A DNA stretch of 64,000 bases. Origin: Gossypium raimondii. Its lineage: Eukaryota; Streptophyta; Magnoliopsida; Malvales; Malvaceae. The DNA lies in NCBI RefSeq assembly GCF_025698545.1, contig NC_068570.1:1674001-1738000 (forward strand), written 5' to 3'. Below the pieces are notes generated by a model, which was not told where the DNA came from, did not search any database, and saw only the letters and a list, made by a program, of their open reading frames with translations. This document shows positions 22,983 through 33,674 of this stretch, piece after piece. Within the stretch, counting starts at the first letter, position 1, and each line of letters starts with the position of its first letter. Position numbers and translations under genes: made by a program.

Positions 22983-23383
22983 TTGCGAATTAGAAAGACG
23001 CAACTCGAATTAATGGTCTCAACCGCATAGATCGTTTAAACTCGATTGCTATTTCCCTTGACAGATCTAATCACTCACTCAATTAGTCACGCCAACTTGT
23101 TATTTGGTAGATGATTACAACAATTATGGATGCATCAGTTCTTCCAACTGTACATTGCACAATATCTAATCAACGAGTCTTTTTTTACTTGATGCTATTA
23201 TGACTTTGTGAGAAAACTGAGCCTATCTCCTAAAGCGAAAAAATAACGAATTTCAAAATGAAGGATTTTAGTATGGTTTCGAATCTCATGGTTCAAATAC
23301 TAAATAAAAAATCAGCCTAAAATTAGGTTTCTCTACACAAGAAAGTTAGTTGTTTTTTTCCCAAAACCATTCATTTATTAGGC
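22983..23383. repeat. Right copy of the duplicated block flanking BAHD gene B
   Basis: It aligns in direct orientation with 19196-19562 plus 20169-20224, without the 600-bp interruption seen there. With the left copy it brackets the intact acyltransferase and its foldback MITE. Confidence 0.75.
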
Positions 23384-25148
23384 TTTTTTTTTTTATAAAG
23401 ATCGATAGTCAGGGGTGTCAAAAAGTGTATTTACGAGACTCCGTTCCTATAAACTGGACCTGTAAATATTTTTATTAAATATTTATGAAGTTAGTTTAGA
23501 GACGAATTAAATTTTGGATAAGTAATTTTCATGAAATTAGGAGTTATTAAGGTACAGAGACTAAATCGCGTAGGTGTTGAAAGTTGATTTATAAATTGAA
23601 GTAAATATGATGGACTAAGGTAGCAAATAAACCATTTTTAAATGGTGAGCGCTGGCCGGTTAAGGCTTAATGGAATTGCATGTGTATATTATATATATAT
23701 AAGTTAACCTTAATGTATGTATATTATAATATGAAGAAGAAATAAAATGAGATCATAATAAAAGATATAATAAAGAAGGTAGAAAGAGATTATTGCACGC
23801 AAATCAAAGAAAGAAAAGAAAAAAAACAACACGCACGGTTTAGGGGTTTGGAGTTCAAATCTAAATTGGTTAGTGTAATTTAATTTTTTCGTGTAATTTA
23901 GTATTTTTTTATAACTTTTATGTTTTTAGAATTTTGGTACTTAGAGCTACTCGACTCATATTGTAATTTTTAGTATTGTTTAAGATTGATGATGTTATCA
24001 TTGTTGATTAGTTTAAGCTTTAAGGATTTTATTGATAGATTTTTAAGTTAGAAGTGAAAAAGGACTAAATTGTGGAGTAAATTATTAATTTTGAGCAATA
24101 TGGACTAAATTGTGAAAATTTTAAAATTAAGGGTGTAATTGAAAATAATGAACTAAATTTATCTTGGAGTGAAATTTGTATAAAAATTTGAGGTTAAATA
24201 TGGATATTAAATTTAGTCTCAGTTTAGGAACTAAATTGAGGATTAAACAAAATATAGTAGAAAAATTGATTTTTTTGTGAATTGAGTGGTATGTTATTAA
24301 TTAATTGTAATTATTTTATTCCGTAGCAAACGTCGTTTCAGAATCCTCGAGTAAGAAGGGTAAAAGACAAGGTCTACGTCGAGTAACTTGGAATATACGA
24401 TTTGTGTTTCTATAATCCAAATTTAGTTATAAACTATTGCATATTGAGTTGTTATGTATGGTAAGCATGTGAGGTGAGTACTCTTGTACTTTGGGTTGAA
24501 TTGAATCCATGGTTAATTGGAATTGACTAATTTTGCATATTATGAAATGTGTTGCTTATGTGAATATATATGAGATTGGGACATTAGATGTATTTAAAAG
24601 TGAAATGAAACCCTATTAACTGTTTCGGGCTCGGATATAAATGGCATGCCATAGGATAGAAAGAGTTTAGGGATTTCTTCGACCTTGAGTCGATGAGGCA
24701 CTAGGTGCCAATTTGCTTCGGTTTAATCGATGAGACACTGGGTGTCAACTTATATAGCGTGGGGCGCAGTTTTTATCCAATGAGGCACTAGGTGCCAAAC
24801 TGGTGTGTTAGTTGAATATATGTATCCATCCGAGTTCGAGTCCGAGTCTAAGTTGTGTTAATAGGGGAAATTAAATAATAAATTTATGTGTTGATATTGA
24901 GATGACAAAGATGAGAAATGAATATGGGATGAGAAATGAAATGATGAAATGAGATGTGAATTTTGAAATGAATTCAAGTATTGATCAAAGAGATGAATCA
25001 TGCCATTGCATGAGTTGAAATATGCAAATGTCATTGTCAAGTACCAAAACATGTGGAATCTAGTGGATGTGAGTAAAGAATGAGCAAATTTATATTATTG
25101 ATTTGAAACATATGTTCATAACATTATTTGTTGCATTCTTACATTTTA

Positions 25149-26193
25149 GGCTCCATTTGTTCCACTGAAAATGACTTCCGGAAAATGATCTCTAGAAAAT
25201 GATTTACTTTTCTGGAAAAGCTAATATTTTCTGGTGTTTAAATGAACTTGTGTAAAATATTTTATGTTGTTTGGTAGATTTCTTAAAAATATTTCATAAA
25301 AGTTGTTTTCAATGAAACAAGCATACATTTGAGATTTTCTTATTTTTTTCATTGTTTAATTGAATTTATTTTTAGCTATAATTTTATATTTTACATTGTT
25401 TTTGCATATATTAAAAATATTATGTTAAATTCGGGTTCATTACAACTCATTTTTAATTACATGACTACCAAGTGAATATTTTTATTTAACATGTGACATC
25501 TACAAAATTGACAAAAAATTTAACGATGTCAACAATTGGACTTGATTTTTAAATTTGAAAAGTAAATGGACTAAATTCTTGAAAATAAAAGTACAAAGAC
25601 TAAATTGCAAATCGTGAAGTGTACATAGACTTATGACATATTTTAAACTTTATACTATAAAATATTTAGTATTAATATATTTATAATTGTAATAAATATT
25701 TATTATTAAAATATTAATATTGAATATTTTCAATAATATGTGAATAATATTATTTAAAATTATTATTAAATAATATTAAAATAAAATTGAAATATTAAAT
25801 AATTTATTAAGATAATAAATTATATTTATTATATTAATAATTTATTTTATGACTAAATATAAATAATTAAATATGTATGTTTAATAATATTTAAAATATA
25901 ATATTTTTAAATATTTTTAAAAATAAAAACAAATTTTATTATCAATATAATAATATTAAGCTTGATTTAAATTAATTTTTATATAAAAATAAAGTTATCT
26001 ATAGAGGAGCTCTTTTCCAGAAAATGACTTATGCTTTTCAAAAGGGTAAGTCATTTTACAGGAAAAGTGGCTTATTTTACGTTGTTGACCTGTAAGTCAT
26101 TTTCTGTTGACCAAGCTATTTTCTATGAAATAAACACAGGGAAATGCATAAAACATTTTCCGTAAAACCTTTTACATGTAAACAAACAGACCC
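25149..26193. mobile_element. Non-autonomous TIR element nested in the Gypsy LTR
   Basis: The ends are imperfect inverted repeats: GGCTCCATTTGTT on the left, and GGGTCTGTTTGTT when the right end is reverse-complemented. Both subterminal regions are rich in GGAAAATGACTT-like words, and the roughly 650-bp core is almost entirely A/T. No transposase and no clear target duplication. A hAT or PIF/Harbinger origin is possible. Confidence 0.6.
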
Positions 26194-26916
26194 TAATTAC
26201 TTATATAAAGTCCAAATTGTTCGGATTATAGAAATACCATTAAGTTATACTCAGCGTGCGATTTTGTTTCTCGTGCGCAGGTTAGGTACCTTCAGCTTAT
26301 TGTTGGCTCAACATCCAACAACAATCCCGAGCTTAAGTGTGATTATGTTTTATTTTGTAATGACATGTACCTAGAAGGTCCTTTGTTTGCGGTTGTTTAT
26401 AATGTGATGATATTTTGGTTTTCAAGTGAACTGATGGTTATTTGTATATATGGTTCAGGTTGAGGCTATGTTTGATATGATAGCTTAGCTTAAAGTTTGG
26501 TATGTATTTAGCTTGAGGTTTGGTAACCTAAGTAGCTAAATGTTAGTCATGGCAAATTTGGTATAAGTGAAGGTTTTGAATGAATGATGCTTTGTTAATA
26601 TGTTTGAAGCTATAAAATGTGGTACCAATGAGGGTATATTGGTTAGGCACTTAGGATGGTTGTTTTGGCTTTTTTTGAGCATATTTAATTGTATTTTAAA
26701 TAGGTTAAATGACTAGTGAATTGGTTGCTTAATGTCCAAGTAAACCCAATTTGGTAAACTTGAGTTTTAAAGTACATTTAGGTACACAAGGCCTGGGACA
26801 CATTCTGTCACACACGGGCAACATGCACGGGCATGTGCCCTGAGCATGCTGAAAAATAGTATAGATGTTGTTTCCACATGGACTGGCACACGGCCTGCGA
26901 CATGGCCGTGTGACCC

Positions 26917-27024
26917 AAGTCAGTGAGTTACACGGGCAGGGACACGAGCTGGGACACAATCATGTGTTTCAAGTCAGTGAGTTACACGGGCAGAGACATG
27001 GGTTGGGACACGATCGTGTGTCCC
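26917..27024. repeat. Two 54-bp direct repeats with CCGTGT/ACACGG words
   Basis: AAGTCAGTGAGTTACACGGG starts at 26917 and again at 26971. Each unit continues with GGGACAC words and a C-A/G-T-G-T-G-T end. They lie in the LTR segment that can form short hairpins between ACACGGC and GCCGTGT words. Confidence 0.8.
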
Positions 27025-27584
27025 AACTTTGAAAGTCACACGATACGGCCATGTGTCCCTTGTTTCTAGGTATTTTTGAAATTGCCCTAAAACTTTCAGA
27101 ATTGTTCCAAATTAGTCCATGTTTGTTGGTAAGCTATATTTAGGGATATATAGACTCAAATTAAGGCCTGTAGGATTATTTTTACTCTGATTTGGAGTGA
27201 ATTAGCAAACTTGAATTAGGTGAAGTAGGTCATTCTACTAATATCATCGATGGAATAGTTTTGTTATGTATCCAACTTCTAGCTTTCAAGAGGGAATAAA
27301 TAGTGATAAGACTGTAGACAGTGGAAGACCAAGCTTAGCAATGATAAATAGTGATAAGAGTGTAGGCACTGGAAGATCAAGTTTAGCATTGCATAGCATG
27401 ATTCGTTATTCGATTGTATAAGACTCTAGTATGAAAGTATTAGATTGTCATGACCTGCCCCTGTATAATATAATGTTAATGGTTAACTTACATTTTTAAT
27501 TATGATTGATTAATTGTTATGATTTTTTAATAATGCCCGTGACCCTAATCTGACGACAGAGAGAGGTTAGAGGTGTTACATTTT

Positions 27585-28880
27585 TTTTATAAATATAACA
27601 CAAAACTTTTAATTATTTATGAAAATGGCCCACCATGAAAATCATATACGTAAATTATTCGTTTTGAATAGTAAACTTCGGGGTTGTCATTGTCATTGGT
27701 GGCACCACCCATCACAATCACCCAATGATTGATCCGTGGAAATAAAAAATAATTTCTTTGGGTTCTGTCATTGCCATTGGCGAAACCAATATGTGTATTT
27801 ATAGACCCACTTCAAAATACAGGTATTCTACGAGAAAAAGAAAAAAAATTATATTTTAATGGGTGTCACCACTGCCATTGGCAGCACTAGTGCTTTTATT
27901 TTAAAAGAATGGAAGTTAGATTGGTGTCGTCGTTGCCATTAGTGGTACCTAACTTTTTTTTGTCAAAAAATTTGAATGGTACATTGGTCGTCGAGTGAAG
28001 AAGCATGATGACAAAATATATATATATACCTAGCTAAAAACAGAAACTCCAATGGTGAGAAAGATGAATCGAGAAGGATAGAAAGAAAACTGAAAAACTT
28101 CTGAGAAAAATAAAAAAAAAATATGGGGAAATTTGAAGAAAAGATGAAATAATAAATAAAACTTAGATAATTGGATTATTTAGCATTAACACCATCAATT
28201 AATGCAATTAAAATCTGTTAATTAATGCAATTAATTTTTTCCTTGCTAACGGATTCAATTTTATGCTGAAGTAGAAAACTCGAATGGAGCTTTTGATTAA
28301 AATCTTTCAATGAAAAAGGTTCAAAAATGATGTTAATTGCATTAATTAATGATGTTAATGCTAATTAATCCAATTATCTAACCCTTTTTTTATTCCAAAT
28401 TTTCTTCGATCTCTTTCGTAAAATTCTATTTTCTTGGAAGTTTTTCAATTTTCTTTTTCTAATTCTAGATTCACCTTTTTCACCATTGGGGTTTTTGTTT
28501 TTAGCTAAGTATATATCATTTTTTCTTCTTCTTTGTCCTCATGCTTCTTCACTCGATGACGAAGGTTCCATTCAAATTTCTTGACAAAAAATGTCCAATG
28601 CCGCCAATGGCAACAACGGGACCAAAAAACAAAGTCAACTTTTTAATCACAAAAAATCGATGCTGCCAATGACTACGACGACACCCATTAAAATTTTTTT
28701 TTTCTTTTTCCTCTAGAATACCGACATTTTTAAGCAGGGATACACATACTGGTGCCACCAATGGCAACGTAGCACTAGGGTTCATTATTCAAAACAGATC
28801 ATTTACGTACATAATTTTTAAGATGAATCATTTTTGTAAATAAAAAAAATTGGATATTTTTCTAAAAAAAACCTCATCTT
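27585..28880. mobile_element. Large foldback element, about 1.3 kb with arms near 600 bp
   Basis: The left half is mirrored by the right half: TACGTAAATTATTCGTTTTGAATA near the left end pairs with a matching complement near 28780-28820. Near the centre ATTAATGCAATTAA (about 28198-28240) pairs with TTAATTGCATTAATTAATG (about 28334-28352). The unpaired loop is only about 100 bases. Each arm carries several TGCCATTGGCG-like words. It begins directly after the Gypsy LTR end. No open frame resembles a transposase. Confidence 0.8.
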
Positions 28881-28949
28881 TTTGGTGAAATAAAAACATT
28901 ACAAAAAATTACTTAGTGGTACACCCATGCCCCCAAAGAGACGTATGAA

Positions 28950-29345
28950 AAAATTGGATACAACCATTATTACTAACTCTCATTTTGGCTAGACTATCTG
29001 CTTATTTATTATAGTCTCTGGGAATGTGTTGGATTAACCAAAAACTCATTTTAGCTAAGAGAAATATGATTATTCTGACCAAAGCGAAATTCGACATCTT
29101 GGTAAGATTCCCTTGAATCGCTTGGATAGCCTCTTGACTGCCTGAAATGATAAGAATTCTGTCAAATCCCTTATCCATTGCCACACTTTAAAAAATGCCC
29201 CACAATTCAACATCAAGAACTGTAGATGTGTTTATCAATCGGTTATACCCAATAATTCAACTTCTGTATTTATCACGAAGAATACCCCAATCATAGCAAT
29301 CCTAGCACTCTCTTTAACAACTTCATTGGAATTTAGCTGGATCCA
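28950..29345 (-). mobile_element. LINE/RVT_3 RNase H remnant, interrupted upstream by a solo LTR
   Basis: Read on the minus strand: a NWIQLNS start near 29345, then an RNase H-like core with VLDVELWGIF and HIPRDYNK, then ADSLAKM near 28970. Several stops and frame changes break it. The solo LTR at 29403-32837 sits just upstream on this strand; LINE text may resume from 32843. Confidence 0.6.
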
Positions 29346-30679
29346 ATTACTAAACTTAGGCGGAGGTGATAATGGGGTTTGAAAGTTGAATTCATTTACC
29401 TTTGTTGACACCATTTTTTTGATGAAAAAAAGGGGTCGACTTGGATTTTGAAAACGAAAACGAAAACGGGAGTCGCCACCAATCCTTTTTAATAAGATGT
29501 GATTGGATCACCTCGAAAAGTGGTTGTTTTTAATAAACGATTTGATTTTATTAAAACAACGATTTTGGTCCACAAAATTCAGAAAAACAGATTCGGGAGT
29601 CGGTTACGTACAAGGAAGGATTAGCACCCTCATAACGCCCAAAATTGGTACCTAGTTGATTAGTTAATGCCTTAATGTCGAAAATTGAAAACTTTGAAGA
29701 ATTTAAAAATACTATCCTTGTATTAATTTGTTGCAAATTTTTGGGAAAAGGGGCATATTTCACGTTAATCGAGAAAGAAAGCATCATATCCAGTAAGTTA
29801 GGACACAATGTCTCGAATTCCCGATACGTGAACGAATGCAAAAAATTTACTTATTTAAAATATATTTAGCTATCTCAGATTTAAAAAGGGGGATCACGAC
29901 TAGTGAGTTAGGATGCGATCTTTTTTTCAAATCTCGAGATCGTTTAGAACTTGAGAAAAAAAGGATCATGCCCAGTAAGTTAGGACACGACCTCTTTTTA
30001 ATTCCCGAGATCGTTTGAAACTTTAGTTTGAGAACATTCACTTATTTAGATCTATTGTGAAAATCGAAACCCAGTAAGTTAGGGTACGACCTTCTCGAAT
30101 CTAAACACGAAATGCCATTTATTTAAAACAAGTTTTGACATATCGAGTAAAATGAAACACGAAGTCGTAATAAAAGAATGTGAAAACAAATTACATTGTT
30201 GATATGCATGGCAATACCATAATGAATACGAAAGTATAAAAATAATACAAGCAAAAGCAACTAAAATAAAATAAATAAAATAGACAGATCAATAACATGC
30301 GAAATAACAATGTATACTAGCAAATAAAATTAAAGCATTCCTTCAAACCAATAATAAAATAAAATAAAATGAATAGAATTATAAAATGTAAAAAGATATA
30401 TGTATGTACATATATAGAAATCATAAGATATAAATAAGATGTGTAAGTATGTATAAATATTATAAAATAAATATATATATGTATATAGATACGTACATAT
30501 ATGTATGAATAAATTATAAAAATATACACATGTATATATATTAAAAAAACATATATGTGTATATATATGACTACGAGAAATAAGGAAAAGACATGTATAT
30601 ATATACTTTAAGCTTATAATATAAGAGTATGTAAATATATCTACATATATATATATAATAAAGCTAAAATAATAAAAAA

Positions 30680-31474
30680 GGGTAAACTACACCCATGGTC
30701 ACTTTTGTTTACCTTAGGTTACATTTTAGTCATTCATGTTTGAAATGTTACGTTTTAGTCACTTACGTTATCCTGATGTAACATTTTAGTCACTGAGTCG
30801 TTAATTTCCGTTAAACGGAGTAACAGTAAGCTGACGTGGCACGTTAAATAATCATTTCAAACAAAAAATTTAAGTTAAATTATGCAATCGATCTCCATAT
30901 TTTTTTCGTTTTAAGCAATTTAATTTTTTTTATGTTCTTTAAACTTTTCTCTCTTTTAGTTATTTATTTTTCATTCTCTTCTGTTTCTCCCTCTATTTTC
31001 CTACCTTCTCCATTTCTTTTAACATATCAGGAAGTCGAATTGGCAGTGAAAAATGAAGCAAAAAGTCAAAAGTCATCATTGTCTATAACCAAAACCCATA
31101 AACCCATACCATGCTTCTTTCTTCACTGCCAATTCGACTTCTTGATATGTTAAAAGAAATGGAGAAGGTAGGAAAATAGAGGGAGAAGTATAAGAGAATT
31201 AAAAAGAAAAAGGAAAAGTTAAAAGAATATAAAAGAAAAAAAAATTAAATTGTTCAAAGCAAAAAAATATGGGGACCAATTGTAAAATTTTTGTTTGAAA
31301 TGATGATTTAATGTGCCACGTCAGCTTACTGTTATACCGTTAACGACAATTAACGACTCCGTGACTAAAATGTTACAACGCGATAACGTAAGTGACTAAA
31401 ACATAACATTTCAAACATAAGTGACTAAAATGTAACCTGAGGTAAACAAAAGTGAGCATGGGTGTAGTTTACCC
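30680..31474. mobile_element. Foldback element, 795 bp, nearly a full palindrome, with a 10-bp target duplication
   Basis: The ends GGGTAAACTACACCCATG and CATGGGTGTAGTTTACCC are exact inverted repeats. Pairing continues through GCTGACGTGGCAC and through CCTACCTTCTCCATTTC to GAAGTCGAATTGGCAGTGAA near the centre, leaving only a short loop around 31060-31110. TAATAAAAAA flanks both sides (30670-30679 and 31475-31484). Duplications of 9-11 bp with very long inverted repeats suggest the Mutator-like superfamily. It has no transposase. Confidence 0.9.
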
Positions 31475-31546
31475 TAATAAAAAAAACTAGTTAATGAATT
31501 AACACAATTGTAATGATTAAATAAAAGGGAAATAAAACTAATGGTA

Positions 31547-31550
<4 letters not shown>

Positions 31551-31578
<28 letters not shown>
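31551..31578. repeat. (AAT)n microsatellite inside the solo LTR
   Basis: An uninterrupted run of AAT trinucleotides just after the foldback element. Confidence 0.85.
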
Positions 31579-31582
<4 letters not shown>

Positions 31583-31963
31583 CATTGAGATAATGAACAA
31601 AATAATAAAATTGCTAATAAACATACTAAATCGAAATAAAAACAAAAATACTGGACGAATTCGAAATAAAAAAGACGAAAAGGACTAAATTGCGACACGC
31701 GCCGAAAGAGGGGGGACCAAAATGGTAAATAAACCAAAGCCCCAAAACGTTGCGCTGCAGTGGACCAAAATGAGACAAAAATAAAACTTTGTGGCTAAAT
31801 TAAAATAAAAGAAAATAATAAAAAGGGCCAAATTGCAACACGCTGCAAAGTCGGAGGGACTGCGCACACAAATATTCCATTTGAAGAAAACACGCGGATC
31901 CTTCCCCTAGGTCCGGTCACCGCGCGGGTCAGGGGGCCTCAAATGGCGTCGTTTGGTAAAGGC

Positions 31964-31970
31964 TATAAAA
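31964..31970 (+). promoter_or_regulatory. Putative TATA box of the Tat/Ogre-like solo LTR
   Basis: TATAAAA within GGCTATAAAAGCC lies between the AT-rich U3 part and the GC-rich presumed R/U5 part. In a solo LTR it could still drive rightward transcription towards BAHD copy C. Confidence 0.5.
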
Positions 31971-32955
31971 GCCAAAATTTTTTTCAAAATTCCTCATTTT
32001 TTTTCTTTTTCTCAAGAAAAAAAACCTTAAAAACCTCTCAAGCCCCCCTTTCTCCGACCTTGGGTCCGGCCGAGGCCACCGAATCGACCGTTGATCTCCG
32101 GCGCCGGCGCCAGCGACGCCGTGTACGGTGGTCGGCGAGGGTAAAAATACATTTTTTTAAAAAACTTGACCCCCTAAGCCCGAATCTGTCCTCAAAACGC
32201 CCACAAAACAAAAAGGGAAAAGGTCGTTAGGCTCCCCTATAGTCGGTTTAGTCACTGGAGAAGGAACCTCCGACGAGGAGAAAGCCAGCGACCCCCCCGG
32301 TGAGTTTCTCTCCCTTTTTCTTATTATCTTTATTTATATGTGTAAACAAAAAGAAAAAAAAACGGATCTACAAAATCGAAAAGAAATGAAAGAAAAAAAA
32401 GAAAATCACCTTGAATCTGTTTTTTTGTTTTTTATTTCTTTTGCTAATGTGTTTTTTTTACAAAAATCGGAAGAAGAACCTCTAATAACATTTTCTTTGG
32501 CTTTTTATAGCCGATTCTTGCTATTGTTTGTCTGTCTTTGCTTGCTTTTTTTCTTTGCAGGTGGCGGTGCAAGTGGATGGGCGGTGATGGACGCGGATGG
32601 GACATCCGGCGGCGGTGGCAGAAGGCCAAGGGTCAAAGACCCTAGGGGCAGCGCCTAGGGTTTCATTTCTAAAACCCTAGGCAAATTTTTTTGGGGAAAT
32701 TGGGCCTTGGGTACTGGGCTTCGGGTTTGGGTTTAGTCTAGGTGGGTTTGGAATTGGGCTGTTCGGGTTTGGGCTGGTGGGTAAGGTTTAGTTTGGGTTA
32801 GGGGTTAATTGGCCCGGGCTTGAAATTGGGCTGTACAACCTTAAGGCATATATATTGTTTGGCCTAATTAAAAGAGACTTTGATCAGAGAATTCCATACT
32901 GTTCCTTGAAAGATAAATAAATTCTAATATTTGTCAGATTTTCAAGGTTGGTTGG

Positions 32956-33369
32956 TGTTGGGATCGACCTGATTAAACAACAAGTAAAAAAATAGTGGAA
33001 TAAATTGAGAAATTGAATACAAAAATTTAACGGGAAAAAACTCATCCAAAGAGGATAAAAAAAACCACGGACAAAGATAATTTTATTATAATAGCAAAAG
33101 AACGAAAAGTATAAAAGATTGAGATAAAAACAAAATCCGAAAACAAAAAAACCTCAAAACGTAAACACAAAATTCTTTAAATGTGTTATGAGTTCTAATC
33201 TCTAATGGGTGTATTTTTAAAGTTGTAAAAGAGCCTATTTATAGGCTAAATTTATATGTCAAATAATAATAAAATAATCTAGACTAATCGAGTTTGATTA
33301 AAACAAATAAAATGAGTTTAACTGAAAATTATTTCTCAAATTTAACTGAAATAGGAGTCATACTCAACC
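32956..33369 (+). mobile_element. Solo LTR or TRIM-like insertion, 414 bp, with GTTGG target duplication
   Basis: It begins TGTTGGGATC and ends CTCAACC (a final A appears mutated to C), with GTTGG on both sides (32951-32955 and 33370-33374). The homologous promoter of BAHD B reads straight through as GTAGGTTGGAGTTT at about 20243-20256, giving the empty site. It carries a TATTTATAGGC stretch near 33236, as seen in short LTRs. Confidence 0.85.
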
Positions 33370-33576
33370 GTTGGAGTTTTAATGTCATGCATGTGCTTTC
33401 GAAATGTAAAGTCTATTTCAAAATAAATTAAATCAATATTTATTCAGGTAGAAATGATGAAACATAATTTATTTGTATATAAACTATATTTTTAAATTTT
33501 TCCAATTAAAAAAATAATTTAATTGGTTCTGCAATTGAACAACCAAATAAAGCTGAATCAAAAGTAGACCAAGCAC

Positions 33577-33588
33577 TATATATATAAA
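33577..33588 (+). promoter_or_regulatory. TATA box of BAHD copy C
   Basis: TATATATATAAA lies 87 bases before the ATG, matching copy B in position and flanking sequence. Confidence 0.6.
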
Positions 33589-33674
33589 CACATCATTGCT
33601 TCAGTGTTCAACAACTCTGCTATTCCAATCTAAGTATACTCTACCCTCTTCCTCTCTAGTAACCCAAAGAAGAA

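Larger units (their letters stand above)
23416..27580 (+). mobile_element. Gypsy-type LTR, probably solo, with a nested TIR element
   Basis: It opens TGTCAAAAAG and closes AGAGGTGTTACA, with text typical of long cotton Gypsy LTRs (GATGAGGCACTAGGTGCC and variants near 24690-24800; many ACACGGGC and GGCCGTGTG words near 26800-27060). There are no gag or pol domains. Allowing for the nested 1-kb element at 25149-26193, the LTR is about 3.1 kb. Flanking five-base words do not match (AGGGG against TTTTT), so the left end is uncertain. Confidence 0.55.
29403..32837 (+). mobile_element. Solo LTR, 3.4 kb, with ACCTT target duplication (Gypsy, probably Tat/Ogre-like)
   Basis: It starts TGTTGACACC and ends GGGCTGTACA, flanked by ACCTT on both sides (29398-29402 and 32838-32842). 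The early text (GGGGTCGACTTGG, then GGGAGTCGCCACCAATCC) is a type I associate with long Gypsy LTRs of Malvaceae. No gag or pol is present, so unequal recombination probably removed the body. Without the nested foldback the LTR is about 2.64 kb. The GC-rich end with a TATA box at 31964 looks like an R/U5 leader, so the short open frames there are not genes. Confidence 0.88.

Noticed and set aside
26729..26959. Cys/Pro-rich minus-strand open frame resembling a secreted peptide
   Set aside because: The Cys and Pro pattern is produced by the repeated ACACGG/CCGTGT words of the LTR.
31943..32658. Two open frames in GC-rich DNA after a TATA box, resembling a small gene
   Set aside because: They lie wholly inside a solo LTR with a matched ACCTT duplication; the TATA box and GC-rich leader are those of the LTR.
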